Notes: generated from the letters alone by a model not told the origin. A stretch of 64,000 nucleotides of DNA from Pirellulaceae bacterium (GCA_019636375.1 JAHBXS010000002.1:62001-126000), one strand, 5' to 3'; numbered from the stretch's first letter, positions 46,425 to 56,611 are shown. Translations and numbers: made by a program.

Positions 46425-48050
46425 ATGTCTGTTTGTGTTCGGATTTTATCTTTAACCTCTCCGGGATGGACGGCGCGACTGCTGGCCGGCTTTGTTCTCC
46501 TAGGATTGGTAGGCAGCGTTGAAGTTGCTATGGCTCAAGCCAAGAAAAAACCAAATATCTTAGTGATTTGGGGGGACGATGTTGGGCAGACCAACATTAG
46601 TGCCTATTCGCGTGGCATGATGGGATATCAGACCCCGAATATCGATCGCATTGCCCGAGAAGGAATTTTGTTCACTGATTACTATGGTGAACAATCTTGT
46701 ACGGCTGGCCGTTCGTCATTCATCATGGGCCAAAGTGTTTTCCGAACCGGATTGTCGAAGGTCGGCTTGCCGGGCGCCAAACAGGGTATGAACATTTTAG
46801 ACCCGACAATTGCTGGGCTCCTTAAAGACCAAGGATATGCCACGGCACAATTTGGAAAAAATCATCTCGGTGATTTAGATGAGCATCTCCCAACCAACCA
46901 TGGTTTTGATGAGTTTTTCGGCAATCTTTACCACTTAAATGCTGAGGAAGAGCCCGAGCATGAAGACTATCCGCGTGATCTTGTGTTTGCCGACGGTACC
47001 ACGTTCCAACAACGATTTGGTCCTCGGGGAGTTATCAAATCCTATGCTGATGGTCGTGTGGAAGACACCGGGCCCTTGACTAAAAAGAGGATGGAAACCG
47101 TCGATGATGAGACGGTGGCCGCCGCCATTGACTACATCGAGCGGATGACTAAGGCGGGCAAGCCTTGGTTTGTGTGGTGGAGTGGAACGCGAATGCATTT
47201 TCGCACCTACGTTTCAGAAGAGAAAATGGCCTCGATCAAAAAGAAATATCCTAAGGCTGACGAGTATACCTGTGGCATGCTCGAACATGACATGCACATC
47301 GGCGAGTTTTTAGAGGTTTTGGATCGGCTAGGCATTGCTGACAATACGATCGTGCATTACTCGACTGACAACGGGCCACACATGAATACCTGGCCAGACG
47401 CCGCGTGGTCTCCATTCCGGGGTGAAAAGAACACCAACTGGGAAGGTGGTTTCCGTGTGCCCTGTGCTGTGCGTTGGCCGGGTGTGGTGACTCCTGGAAG
47501 TGTCAGCAACGGCATCGTCCACCACATGGATTGGTTGCCCACGTTTCTGGCAGCTGCTGGTAAGCCGGATATCAAAGAAAATCTACTGACGGGATATCGC
47601 TCGAACTCCCTCAATCGGAACTACAAGGTTTATCTCGATGGTTACAACCTAGTGGACCATTTGAAGGATCCCCAGGGAACCGAAAGCCCTCGAAAAGAGA
47701 TTTTTTACTTTTCGGACGACGGAGATTTGACGGCCTTGCGATATGAAGAATGGAAGTTGATCTTTATGGAACAACGTGTGGAAGGGACTCTCCGTGCGTG
47801 GGCCGAGCCTTTTGTGCCGCTGCGCGTGCCCTTGGTGTTTCACTTGCGACGTGACCCCTACGAGCGGGCCAGCAAGACGTCAAATACTTATTACGATTGG
47901 TTGCTTGACCGAGCGTATCTGATGGTCCCTGCTCAATTTTATGTCGGTAAGTTTCTAGAGACGTTCCGCGAATACCCTCCCCGGCAAAAGGCCGCGAGTT
48001 TTTCGCTTGAAGACGTCATGAAGCAACTGACGTCACCCGGAGAACGGTAG
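46425..48050 (+). CDS. Arylsulfatase (CTAGR type), paralogue of 38530-40143
   Basis: A 541-residue secreted sulfatase, close paralogue of the one at 38530. Signal peptide (cut near VAMAQA), KKPNILVIWGDDVG with Asp51 and Asp52, and the formylglycine site Cys92 in SCTAGRSSFIMGQ. FGKNHLGD, HYSTDNGPHMNTW and EGGFRVPCAVRWPG are conserved. Differences are concentrated in the substrate-binding loops (about 180-290 and the C-terminal quarter), so the two may act on different sulfate esters. A terminator follows at 48082. It needs formylglycine maturation by an enzyme elsewhere. Confidence 0.94.
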   Translation: MSVCVRILSLTSPGWTARLLAGFVLLGLVGSVEVAMAQAKKKPNILVIWGDDVGQTNISAYSRGMMGYQTPNIDRIAREGILFTDYYGEQSCTAGRSSFIMGQSVFRTGLSKVGLPGAKQGMNILDPTIAGLLKDQGYATAQFGKNHLGDLDEHLPTNHGFDEFFGNLYHLNAEEEPEHEDYPRDLVFADGTTFQQRFGPRGVIKSYADGRVEDTGPLTKKRMETVDDETVAAAIDYIERMTKAGKPWFVWWSGTRMHFRTYVSEEKMASIKKKYPKADEYTCGMLEHDMHIGEFLEVLDRLGIADNTIVHYSTDNGPHMNTWPDAAWSPFRGEKNTNWEGGFRVPCAVRWPGVVTPGSVSNGIVHHMDWLPTFLAAAGKPDIKENLLTGYRSNSLNRNYKVYLDGYNLVDHLKDPQGTESPRKEIFYFSDDGDLTALRYEEWKLIFMEQRVEGTLRAWAEPFVPLRVPLVFHLRRDPYERASKTSNTYYDWLLDRAYLMVPAQFYVGKFLETFREYPPRQKAASFSLEDVMKQLTSPGER

Positions 48051-48081
48051 TCTTCTGGCGAGGTCAACACCATGATTTAAT

Positions 48082-48114
48082 CAGGGCTGCCGCGAAGGTG
48101 GCAGCCCTGTTTTT
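48082..48114 (+). terminator. Rho-independent terminator after the sulfatase
   Basis: CAGGGCTGC and GCAGCCCTG form a perfect 9-bp stem with a 10-base loop, followed by TTTTT. It lies 31 bases after the stop. Confidence 0.9.
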
Positions 48115-48338
48115 CAGTTCAGATGTATTGCTCAAGCGATGGCGTCCAGACCTTTGATGCGATCAATAAATCGGGAGCCTTCCTGACGCTCAGACGAAGA
48201 TTCAAAAATCGAATCGGTGCATCAGAATCCATCTGAATTCTGGCAGTTCCGGTCGTTCGGGATTATCCACTTCATTCGTGGAGTTTCCAAACGCGATGTC
48301 CTTTAGCTTGTACTGTTGAATGCCACCAAGAGGAATTT

Positions 48339-48818
48339 ATGCTTTCGAAAATATTATCCGGCTGCCGATTTTTGCTGATCTTGCCGGTTATCGGTTCATT
48401 GCTCTTGATGATTGGCGTCGTCGTGATGGGGTTTGGCGTCGTCGTGATTCAAGAATGGAATCTGTTTTCTAAAGGTGAATTCTCTGCGAAAGATGCTAAG
48501 GAATTGACGATCATTGTCATCGAGACAATTGACATGTTCCTGGTCGGTGCCATCAGCTACATTGTGGCCGTCGGCATTTATAAATTGTTCATTAGTCAGG
48601 ATGATGAACAAATCCTCAAACGAGTCAAGATTGACAAATTGGCCGATTTAGAAACCAAAATCATCGGGGTCGTCATTGTCGCTTTGGCGGTAGGCTTCCT
48701 GGGTAAGGCTCACGAAGCAAGTGATTTTACGGCTGTGCTTCAGGGTGGCATGGGTATTGCTGTGGTCATTGTGGCTCTTTGTTTATTCCTTAAGGTCTCC
48801 GAGAAATTAGACGGTTAG
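48339..48818 (+). CDS. UPF0114 (YqhA) family membrane protein
   Basis: A 159-residue integral membrane protein with four hydrophobic segments (about 10-37, 56-85, 103-120 and 130-152). IDMFLVGAISYIVAVGIYKLFI and LETKIIGVVIVALAVGFLGKA are the family signatures. Function unknown. AGAGGAA gives a good ribosome-binding site. It begins a plus-strand run of stress-type genes (the membrane paralogue and a universal stress protein). Confidence 0.87.
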   Translation: MLSKILSGCRFLLILPVIGSLLLMIGVVVMGFGVVVIQEWNLFSKGEFSAKDAKELTIIVIETIDMFLVGAISYIVAVGIYKLFISQDDEQILKRVKIDKLADLETKIIGVVIVALAVGFLGKAHEASDFTAVLQGGMGIAVVIVALCLFLKVSEKLDG

Positions 48819-49016
48819 ACTGCCCGCCCGGAAAATCTCGAAAACTTGCTTGGGATACCAAAAGAACGTAATTCAGCTTTCCTGATTTTAGGTTTAGGGC
48901 AGTTGTCTAGTACTCGACGGATTCAAGTTTGTTTGCATTTCCCAAGGGAAACAATCAGAGTAGGTTCCGTCCTCGTTTTTTTGCGAACCAGACGTGAACC
49001 CAACAAGGCGTCCCAA

Positions 49017-50177
49017 ATGTCAGAAACGGTATCCATCAGAAAAACCAGGATTTCAGTTGTCTTTGGTTTTCTTTTCCTGTTGTGGTCAATGGGATTGATT
49101 TTTTTGGTTGAGCCCAGCCCATTGAAAACTCCTGATTCCGTGGTGGGGGCTTTTCAGTCATTGCTGAGACTAACGGAACCCCAAGCCCGTGTTTTCGCCA
49201 CGATTTTTTTGCGAAGCCTTGGTGTAGGTTTGCTTGGGTTCTTGTTTGCGGGGACTCTGCAAACCGTTCCTTTAAAATGGGCACTGCCTACGGTGATGGT
49301 GCTGGCACCTCTCTTCGCACTGGGAGCTAAGTGGATTCAATATGGTTACTTCCCGATTCACACGCAGATTGTCTTTATCGTTGTCGCTGCTGGGGTGGGT
49401 GGTATTTTCGGTTTATCACTTCGCCATCGAGGAGCAGCCATTGTTACCACGATTTGCCTAATCGCGGCCATCTTGACTTGGGGAATGCCGAAGCGCGTTA
49501 GCGACGATCTGGACGCTACCGCCAGAGCGACAGGTTTACATCTATTGTCTCAGGCCGATCGAATTTCCACGGGAGATCAAGCTTTTACCGATTTGCTACG
49601 TTTAGCCTTTGCATTTGCAGAAGACAACTCGCATGGGGCAAGTCCAATCGTTACCAATCAAGCGGCAATTTTGGCCCTCGGTGTTGTGCTGGGTGAAGAC
49701 AAGATTGCTCGCCTTGGCGGGCGCGAACTCGATCCTAAAAATGCAGAGCAACGGGAGGCTATGCGGCGTCGAGTCACAGCTCATAGTCGGAGTGATTTAC
49801 CGAGACACTTTTGTGTAAGCGCAGCGCTGACCGTCCTTTCAGGCGAAGAACGGGCCTTGGCTGTCGGGATTGCCAAAGAAGTCGCCGATTCCCTTCCAGA
49901 CGGCTCAGGATTTTCGTTCGTCGATATGATCGCTAACCAATCCGGAATTCGTTTTGCCGTCGTGGCAACCCAGAACTCTGAATCAGCCCGCAGGTTTCAA
50001 CTGCGAATGTTAAACCCGTCCGACCATCAACAATTTATTCCAGATATCGCAGGAATCCCTGAGGGAATTACCGCTGCGGAACTTGAGAACGACTATGGTG
50101 GTTTGGGCGGGGCCAAGTCCCGCGACATTTTCGCGGAAATTAGTCGTCGAATCGGCGAGCTTGAGGAACTAAGATAG
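49017..50177 (+). CDS. Uncharacterised membrane protein, paralogue of 24350-25159
   Basis: A 386-residue protein. Residues about 10-150 contain four or five hydrophobic segments, and the last 220 residues match the 269-residue protein at 24350-25159 (ATGLHLL, LLRLAFAFAEDNS, QAAILALGVV, HFCVSAALTVLS, ALAVGIAKEVADS, GSGFSFVDM). The shared domain is therefore attached to a multi-helix membrane part here and to a single helix there. I do not know the family. I chose ATG 49017 since the longer frame to 48846 is not protein-like. It follows the UPF0114 gene by about 200 bases. Confidence 0.65.
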   Translation: MSETVSIRKTRISVVFGFLFLLWSMGLIFLVEPSPLKTPDSVVGAFQSLLRLTEPQARVFATIFLRSLGVGLLGFLFAGTLQTVPLKWALPTVMVLAPLFALGAKWIQYGYFPIHTQIVFIVVAAGVGGIFGLSLRHRGAAIVTTICLIAAILTWGMPKRVSDDLDATARATGLHLLSQADRISTGDQAFTDLLRLAFAFAEDNSHGASPIVTNQAAILALGVVLGEDKIARLGGRELDPKNAEQREAMRRRVTAHSRSDLPRHFCVSAALTVLSGEERALAVGIAKEVADSLPDGSGFSFVDMIANQSGIRFAVVATQNSESARRFQLRMLNPSDHQQFIPDIAGIPEGITAAELENDYGGLGGAKSRDIFAEISRRIGELEELR

Positions 50178-50337
50178 TAGTGGTATTCGCAGTGCTCAAG
50201 TTATCGGCTAATTGAAACCCTGGCGATGCTCAAATCCGCTCAAGGGATAATTTCGTATCATCTACTTTTCCAACGACTGCAGTAAACAACCTCATTACAA
50301 ATGTTTTAAGGCGTTGGTTGTAACAGGAGAATTTTAA

Positions 50338-51183
50338 ATGTCGTTTTATCAAGGTCGCGCGCGATCAATTCTGCACCCTACCGACTTCTCACAAGCCAGT
50401 GAAGTTGCCTTCGCCCATGCTCTAGCAGTGGCATTGGTAAATCAAGCGGACTTAACGATTCTCCACGTAGCCCGGAATGAAGATCAAGAAATCCCCTGGC
50501 ACGAATTCCCATCTGTACGTAATACTCTGGAGCGTTGGGGCGTTTTAGAACTTGGATCTCGCCGTCGTGACGTCGGCAAACAAACTGGTATCAACGTGGA
50601 AAAACGGATCGCCATTGGCAAGAATCCCGTCTCGGCGGTCGTTGAAATGACAGAGGTCGATAGCTTTGATTTGTTGGTCATGGGAACCAGCGGGGGAGGG
50701 TGGCCTACCGTTTTTCCGCGCGACCCTTCGTCTTTGGCTGTCGCCAAACAAACTCAGCTACCGAGCTTATTTGTACCCGAGCAAGCCCAAAGTTGCGTCG
50801 ATCTGGAAACAGGTGCAACCTCATTTAGCAAGGTTTTAATTGCCGTGGATCGAGATCCGGCGATCCAAGCCGCAATCGATCGAACCGTCACGATGTTGCA
50901 GAATCTTGGTGGCGAACAGTCCCAAGTCACGCTGCTGTATGTCGGGAACGAGGCCGATTTTCCCAAACTTGAAATCCCTAAAGTCAATGACATTGAATGG
51001 AGCATGATTTTCCGCTCGGGCACGCCCCCCGATGAAATCATCAATCAAGCCAAAGAAACTCAAGCCGATTTGATTGTGATGATGACGCCGGTGCGAAAAC
51101 AATTTTGGGATGTGATTACTGGGAGCACCGTGCAAAACGTTCTCCGAAACGCACCTTGTCCAGTATTCACGATGCCATCTTAG
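50338..51183 (+). CDS. Tandem universal stress protein
   Basis: A 281-residue protein with two UspA domains (about 8-150 and 163-281). Domain 1 has SILHPTDFSQASEVAFAHAL, and its ATP-loop region reads LLVMGTSGGGWPTVFPRDPSSLAVA in a modified form. Domain 2 has KVLIAVDRDPAIQAA and DLIVMMTPVRKQFWDVITGSTVQNVLRNAPCPVF, with GSTV(Q)NVL matching the G-S-V-x-VL nucleotide loop. Usp proteins respond to starvation, membrane or oxidative stress. A ribosome-binding site AGGAG precedes the start. Convergent with the HdeD-like gene. Confidence 0.9.
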   Translation: MSFYQGRARSILHPTDFSQASEVAFAHALAVALVNQADLTILHVARNEDQEIPWHEFPSVRNTLERWGVLELGSRRRDVGKQTGINVEKRIAIGKNPVSAVVEMTEVDSFDLLVMGTSGGGWPTVFPRDPSSLAVAKQTQLPSLFVPEQAQSCVDLETGATSFSKVLIAVDRDPAIQAAIDRTVTMLQNLGGEQSQVTLLYVGNEADFPKLEIPKVNDIEWSMIFRSGTPPDEIINQAKETQADLIVMMTPVRKQFWDVITGSTVQNVLRNAPCPVFTMPS

Positions 51184-51336
51184 ACCTTGGACACAAGGAA
51201 CTTACAGGCCACAAAAATTTGTCCGTAGTGGGAGTAGTTTCCCAGCGGCATCGACTTCCTGCTGGCCTTTGTTTTAGCTGCTGTCGCTTGGAAAATCGCG
51301 ACGACTCCCATCGCGTGATATTTGAGAACTTTGAAG

Positions 51337-51924
51337 TTAATTCCGGCGTTCGGCAAGCTTATCCTTGACGATCTCCACGGACTCTTTCACCGCTCGATTG
51401 ATCTTTCTCAGTGTGATTCCCAGAATGATCAACGCCAGTCCTGTTGAAATCATATCAACACCGACGAGAATCCCTACGGCCCACATCCCTGACACGGGCC
51501 ACTGCCGCCAAATCATCCAGGCCAAACCGATCGAAATCACACCACTCAGCAACAAGGCCAACCATCCTGAGGCTGGGCGATAAGCCAGCGAAGTAAACAT
51601 CCGCCACAGCCCAGATATTAAGAAGAAAATAGCCAAGACTAACGAAAGAGCGGCAAGACCGTAAAACGGGTGGGCCAAAACTGCGATTCCGGCGATGGCC
51701 ATCACGGCACCTTGAATCGTGTTCGACAAGCGTCGTCCGGTCGAATCCTCGCGCATGCCGCCCCATACTTGAATAAGTCCGGTGAGGGTCAACAATCCGC
51801 CGATGACGTAGACGACGGCATCTCCTGCGATAGTTGGCGATGTGACGGCCGCCAATCCTAAAATGACCAAACCAGCCCCGGCCAATAACAGCCAGTTTCC
51901 TTGTGGCAACACTTTTTGATTCAT
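51337..51924 (-). CDS. HdeD-like membrane protein
   Basis: A 195-residue membrane protein with six hydrophobic segments in three pairs: GNWLLLAGAGLVILGLAAVTSP, AVVYVIGGLLTLTGLIQV, and further copies after residues 70 and 120. This pattern and the A-G-A...G repeats define the DUF308/HdeD family, linked to acid resistance in enterobacteria. The charged C-terminal helix (INRAVKESVEIVKDKLAERRN) is cytoplasmic. AAGGAAA precedes ATG 51924. It stands near the universal stress protein, so a stress role is likely but inferred. Confidence 0.86.
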   Translation of the reverse strand: MNQKVLPQGNWLLLAGAGLVILGLAAVTSPTIAGDAVVYVIGGLLTLTGLIQVWGGMREDSTGRRLSNTIQGAVMAIAGIAVLAHPFYGLAALSLVLAIFFLISGLWRMFTSLAYRPASGWLALLLSGVISIGLAWMIWRQWPVSGMWAVGILVGVDMISTGLALIILGITLRKINRAVKESVEIVKDKLAERRN

Positions 51925-52070
51925 AAGGTTTCCTTTGGCCGCCTAACGGATCTAATTTGGCGTTGATGAACTCTTGTCGATAAGAACTCGGGTTTGGGGC
52001 TCGTTCAGGCTTTGAAGTCCCAGAGTTTATGTGCGATGACGGTGCATGGCGATGTTCTCTCGCTCAAGCC

Positions 52071-53339
52071 TTATTGCCAACTGTCGGCAACGCAAGCCCC
52101 TCCGCAAGACCCTCTCCGGAACCGCCATGTCATCCCTGCACCAATCCAATAACTTTCGATAGTGGTCGTGGTGAAATTACCAAGAGCTTGACTGTCGCGA
52201 AACATTCCTCCGGCCATGATGTCCAAGTCTATTCCCGGTAGAACATCAACAACTCCGATCCCGCCAGAAATCCGATGCTGACTCGTTACGGCCACCAATC
52301 CTTGAGCATAGGCTAAGCCTGGTAATGTGCCGACGGGTATTCCGCCGATGTTGAGATCAAGTGGATTGGGATCAATTGGGTTTTCCGCCCAAGTATATCC
52401 GCTGCGAAACCGCCACCGCCCGGCACTCAATTGACTACCGGCCTGAACTACGAACTGATTGTTGTAGTAGTTACCGAAAGAGCTTGTTTCGTCCCAGAGT
52501 TTGTACAGTACATCGACTCCCAGCAATAGACGTCCGCCCATGAGCGACTCATTGGCGACACCGATTCCAATGTTTTGCGGCAAATCAAGATCGATATCGC
52601 GAGCAATCTCAATTGGACCTAGGCCAAATTTAAACGCATTTTGGAACTGAAAGGCTTGCTTGGTCTGATAGTATGCACCCAAAGTCGTCGCCTGGGTCAG
52701 ACGATAGTTCGCTCCGAAACTTGCACGCAAGGCGTAGTCGGGTGTCATGCCTCCGACGCCCACAAACGGTCCGTCATAAAATGCAATTCCTAGAGCGGTA
52801 CTGGCCCCAATCGATAAGCGTTCCGTCAAGTCAACCCCGAACGATACGGGAACCGAAAAAATGGCCAGCCCGGTATTGGTTCCGTTGCTTTCCGGCACAT
52901 GTCGAAAGTCGGCAAAGGCCCCACTGGTGGTCACGAAACCGATAGCGAAAGTTGCCGGAAGCCCCAGCTCCCTAAGCTCTTGGGTGATGCCGATATTGCC
53001 GACGGGCACTCCTGGAGCCGACGATTTGGCCGAAAAAGGATCCACGTTTAACAAGGGCAATGCACTGGTTTGATTCATATTCAGGGTAGGCTCGGCCCAG
53101 GCAGTCCCGAAGATAAATTGTGTTCCAGAAAATTGTGTTAAGGTCGCTGGATTTCCGTTGATCCCCGAGGTGATGTCTTGAGGACGGGCCAGACTGACTC
53201 CGCCCATCCCCCCGGCTGCGGGCATTAAGTTGTTGTGAAGTTCAACACCAAAGGTCTGAGCATCGACGCGCTGTGCGGCAAGCAGGCAACATAGGAACGC
53301 TCCAAAAATCTGTAGCCGACGTAACGTTACGTTCTTCAT
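52071..53339 (-). CDS. OmpP1/FadL-like outer-membrane protein
   Basis: A 422-residue beta-barrel protein with signal peptide (MKNVTLRRLQIFGAFLCCLLAAQRVDAQ). The N-terminal segment FGVELHNNLMPAAGGMGGVSLARPQDITSGINGNPATLTQF resembles the plug and NPA motif of FadL-type transporters. The rest is alternating aromatic and polar strands, ending SYWIGAGMTWRFRRG. These proteins import hydrophobic molecules such as fatty acids or aromatics. I chose the start at 53339, since upstream 20 residues are not signal-like. It is the last gene of a minus-strand run after the two-component genes, at 222 bases. Confidence 0.84.
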   Translation of the reverse strand: MKNVTLRRLQIFGAFLCCLLAAQRVDAQTFGVELHNNLMPAAGGMGGVSLARPQDITSGINGNPATLTQFSGTQFIFGTAWAEPTLNMNQTSALPLLNVDPFSAKSSAPGVPVGNIGITQELRELGLPATFAIGFVTTSGAFADFRHVPESNGTNTGLAIFSVPVSFGVDLTERLSIGASTALGIAFYDGPFVGVGGMTPDYALRASFGANYRLTQATTLGAYYQTKQAFQFQNAFKFGLGPIEIARDIDLDLPQNIGIGVANESLMGGRLLLGVDVLYKLWDETSSFGNYYNNQFVVQAGSQLSAGRWRFRSGYTWAENPIDPNPLDLNIGGIPVGTLPGLAYAQGLVAVTSQHRISGGIGVVDVLPGIDLDIMAGGMFRDSQALGNFTTTTIESYWIGAGMTWRFRRGSCGGACVADSWQ

Positions 53340-53561
53340 CGAAAGGTTCCTCGAAACCAAAGTACATTTTTCGTGCTCGCTTGCCGAACAGCCACTCAAA
53401 GACGAGTTTGATAGGTCTATCGGTAATTCGGTTTAAACCGATAACTCGATTCATGCAGGATTTGCTGAAAATGAGTACAGGTACTCACGCCAAAATTTAC
53501 TTGATCCGAAAAGTTTTCCAGAACTTCCAGTAAAATAGCTAGCAGAGAATAATGGCAAAAA

Positions 53562-54200
53562 TTATTCAGCCCCAACTAACCCGAAACGAATCGCAAGTTT
53601 TGTGAGCTCCGCGGTGGAGTTAACTCCCAATAGGCGTTTGATTGACGCTTTGTGGTTCTCGGCCGTTCGTTTAGAGATTGAAAGTTCCCTCGCGACCTCC
53701 TTAGCAGAGTAACCCTCGGCGAAGAGCTTGAGCACCTCCAGTTGCCGAGGAGTCAAGCGTTGGTCTACGGCAAACTCGTCCGGTCCGGCAAGAAGTAATT
53801 GAGAAACGTTAGGGGAGAGTTCTTCCGCGATAAACGTCTCGCCGGACATGGCGTGTTGAATGGCAGAGAGCAAAAATGTAACGGCTGAATTTTTGAGTAC
53901 ATAAGCTGAAGCGCCTAGGCTAATAGCTCGCGCAGCGAATACGGGATCGACGTGCATCGTCAAAACAACAATCCTTGCCGAACAACCATGCTGTCGAAGT
54001 TTTTCGATTGCTTGCAGTCCGTTAAGATTTGGCATCGAAATATCGACCACAATCAAATCGGGCTTTTTATTTAACGCCGCTTCAACTAGTTGCTCGCCGT
54101 CTGAGACGATTTCCAAGACTTCGTAGTCCTTGCTTAAAAGCTCTTTCAAACCATGAGCCACCAAAAAGTGATCGTCAGCGATGATGACTTGGGGTAGCAT
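53562..54200 (-). CDS. NarL/LuxR-type response regulator
   Basis: A 212-residue response regulator. The receiver has IIADDHFLVAHG, phospho-accepting Asp53 in LIVVDISMPNLNG, and the Lys of AYVLKNSAV. The C-terminal LuxR helix-turn-helix is RLTPRQLEVLKLFAEGYSAKEVARELSISKRTAENHKASIKRLL. Its start codon overlaps the kinase stop by one base (TGATG), so the two are translationally coupled and form one signalling pair. It may control the FadL-like gene downstream or the porin upstream. It is a paralogue of the Glu55 regulator at 34461. Confidence 0.94.
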   Translation of the reverse strand: MLPQVIIADDHFLVAHGLKELLSKDYEVLEIVSDGEQLVEAALNKKPDLIVVDISMPNLNGLQAIEKLRQHGCSARIVVLTMHVDPVFAARAISLGASAYVLKNSAVTFLLSAIQHAMSGETFIAEELSPNVSQLLLAGPDEFAVDQRLTPRQLEVLKLFAEGYSAKEVARELSISKRTAENHKASIKRLLGVNSTAELTKLAIRFGLVGAE

Positions 54201-56611
54201 CAGGAATGTTCCTTATCAATCGGCAACGTCACCAAAATTTTAGTGCCGTGACCGAGGGCCGAATTAATTTCAACTTTGCCGCCTAAATAGCGAACTCGCT
54301 CGTGAAAGCTCATAAGCCCGATACCATTCCCAGACTGTACGATGTTCGGATCAAATCCTCGGCCTTGATCGGAAACTTCCAAATACAAAAACTCCACATC
54401 GCCGAACAAACGAATGCTGGCCCGATCAACTCCTGCATGCTTGACAACATTCCACAGCGACTCCTGGGTGATTCGATATAGACAAAGAGCTATACCTTTA
54501 TCGAGATTTTCTGGAACAGGCTGAAAGCGGAAGTCTACTTGTAACATGCCGCGCTCGGCAAAGCGGTTACACTCAGACCGAATGGCATCTATCAATCCCA
54601 GTTCGTCAAGAATTGCCGGATGAAGTTTGCGTGAAATCCCCTGCACATCTGCAGACAGTGAATTCAAGGATTCCTTGAGCCCCTTCAAGCTATTCAACGC
54701 GGTGTTCGAACCAGTGATCTCGCGTTCGATCGTGCCGACCTGAATTCCTGCAGCAACGAGTCGCTGGCATATGTCGTCATGAATTTCACGCGAGATTCTT
54801 TTGCGTTCATCTTCTTGAGCGGTCAACAACTTCCCCGCCAATCGTCGCGCTTTGTAGCGACTTTCTGCAATCACTTGATTCGCTCGGGCACGAGATAAAA
54901 ATTGGGAAATCAAATTACCAAAAATTTGTACGCGATCTGACAGCAATTCGGGTTGAATCTTGCAGTCGTCATCACGTCCCAACACGATGAATCCAAATAC
55001 TATTCTGTGCTCTGCAAGCGGTACGATGATCGTAGATCCAAACCGTCCGAGACTATTCAAAGCTTCATCACCTTCGATGACTTCCCGCAAATCTTCCTGA
55101 AAACGGACGATGAACATTTCACTGGTTTGAATTTGGTTCCACAGCCCCTGAATGTCTTTCAGCAAAAGCTTCGGTTGATCTGTGATTTTTGCGTGGGGAT
55201 CACATGAAACCAGAGTTAAAAAGTCGCTATGAGGCCCATCAGATTTAAAAACCCTCCAATACCGTAAGCCAAAGTAACTCGTTATGTTTTCTAACGCCTC
55301 GTCGAGTTTGAATTGGAGCCTTGCGGAACCGTCCTGCAACAACTCCGCCGATACTTTGGAGACAGTTGTCTGAAAATTCAGCGTTTCATTTAGTTTATTT
55401 TGAGCACGCATCCTATTTCGGCGATTGATTAGCAAGGCTGCAATGAGAAAAAGCTGGATGCCTATTGCTGCTCCGACGAGCGTGATGTACGGCCAGTAGA
55501 TGCTCCAAATGCTGGGAGTTCGAAAGTAGATCTCCGAGGCTTCAGGAAGATGTTTTGGATCAATACCCCAGCGTTCCAATTCTCGCCAATCGAACATGGG
55601 GTTGTTGACTTCAACGCTCCAGTTCCCGGTTTCCTGAACGTCTTCCCCCTCAAGTAATCGAGCAGCCATGATCCCGGCCTTGACCCCTTGTTCTTCCACT
55701 TTCGCCATCACACCCCCAACGACGCCCGCTCCCATCAATGAATCATACAATCCAAAAACCGGTGCGTTGGCTGATTGCGACAGCGACTGCAAAACGTCTC
55801 GTGTTGACACCGCTATTTTGCCATCGCGATCACACTCATAGGCCAAAAACAAGATGATGCTCTCTGAGTTCAACTGTGCTGCCCGAGTGCATATTTCGTT
55901 GATCGGAAGCCCTGTCCAATAATCAAAGCGAATGGCGTTTTGATCGGGAAACTGTTCCTGGCAAGCGCGAACAAGCTCTAAATCCATTTCACCAGAACCG
56001 GATACGACAACCACTTGATTTGCCTTGGGAAACATTTGGCGAGCAACCGCCATGGTTGCTTGAAAGTCCAATTGATAACCTACACCTGCCCCTCGCCGAT
56101 CCAGTGGCAAGCGAGTGAGGGTACCTTCGGTAATTGAACAGTAAACAACCCCAGCATTCGGAAACAGATTTGGTTGGCTATTCGCGAAATAGGTCGCCGC
56201 TAAATCATGAACGGGTATGACCACATCGGGGGGATTTTCGGCGTACTTGACCCTCAACAATGACAACCATTGTTCACGGTAAACGGGACTCTTCAAGCGA
56301 TCGAAATCTATAAACTCGCAGTCATAGGCTACGACTGAAGGAAATTCACGATCGATTCCAGTACGAATCCCTCGTTCCCAAAGGGCGTTGATGGGCAGGT
56401 TTCGACGAAACGTGAATAAGATAAGGACCCGTTTGGGATCCGTTGTGTCTTGGCTTGCCAACAGTGGCGTTGCCGCCCATCCGATCGTCAACACAAAAAG
56501 CAGGCAAAAAGTGAGCGATTTTCGCGTACAGACAAAATGCAATGATGCGACGAAACTATCGACCAGACGCGACACAACGACTTGGCTCAAACAGTCAACG
56601 CCCATCCGCAT
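54200..56611 (-). CDS. Sensor histidine kinase with ABC-substrate-binding-like sensor domain
   Basis: An 803-residue kinase. After a hydrophobic signal segment (about 32-52), residues 58-330 resemble an ABC-transporter substrate-binding domain (PKRVLILFTFRRNLP..., DVVIPVHDLAATYF, NQVVVVSGSGEMD, VFGLYDSLMGAGVVGG). A membrane helix (about 371-395) follows, then a GAF-like region (about 405-570), and a HisKA_3 dimerisation helix with His611 in DERKRISREIHDDICQRLV. The ATPase domain has NVVKHAG, LEVSDQGRGFD and NGIGLMSFHERV. It phosphorylates the overlapping response regulator. The ligand is probably a small molecule bound in the periplasm. Neighbouring porins suggest control of nutrient uptake. 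Confidence 0.92.
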   Translation of the reverse strand: MRMGVDCLSQVVVSRLVDSFVASLHFVCTRKSLTFCLLFVLTIGWAATPLLASQDTTDPKRVLILFTFRRNLPINALWERGIRTGIDREFPSVVAYDCEFIDFDRLKSPVYREQWLSLLRVKYAENPPDVVIPVHDLAATYFANSQPNLFPNAGVVYCSITEGTLTRLPLDRRGAGVGYQLDFQATMAVARQMFPKANQVVVVSGSGEMDLELVRACQEQFPDQNAIRFDYWTGLPINEICTRAAQLNSESIILFLAYECDRDGKIAVSTRDVLQSLSQSANAPVFGLYDSLMGAGVVGGVMAKVEEQGVKAGIMAARLLEGEDVQETGNWSVEVNNPMFDWRELERWGIDPKHLPEASEIYFRTPSIWSIYWPYITLVGAAIGIQLFLIAALLINRRNRMRAQNKLNETLNFQTTVSKVSAELLQDGSARLQFKLDEALENITSYFGLRYWRVFKSDGPHSDFLTLVSCDPHAKITDQPKLLLKDIQGLWNQIQTSEMFIVRFQEDLREVIEGDEALNSLGRFGSTIIVPLAEHRIVFGFIVLGRDDDCKIQPELLSDRVQIFGNLISQFLSRARANQVIAESRYKARRLAGKLLTAQEDERKRISREIHDDICQRLVAAGIQVGTIEREITGSNTALNSLKGLKESLNSLSADVQGISRKLHPAILDELGLIDAIRSECNRFAERGMLQVDFRFQPVPENLDKGIALCLYRITQESLWNVVKHAGVDRASIRLFGDVEFLYLEVSDQGRGFDPNIVQSGNGIGLMSFHERVRYLGGKVEINSALGHGTKILVTLPIDKEHS

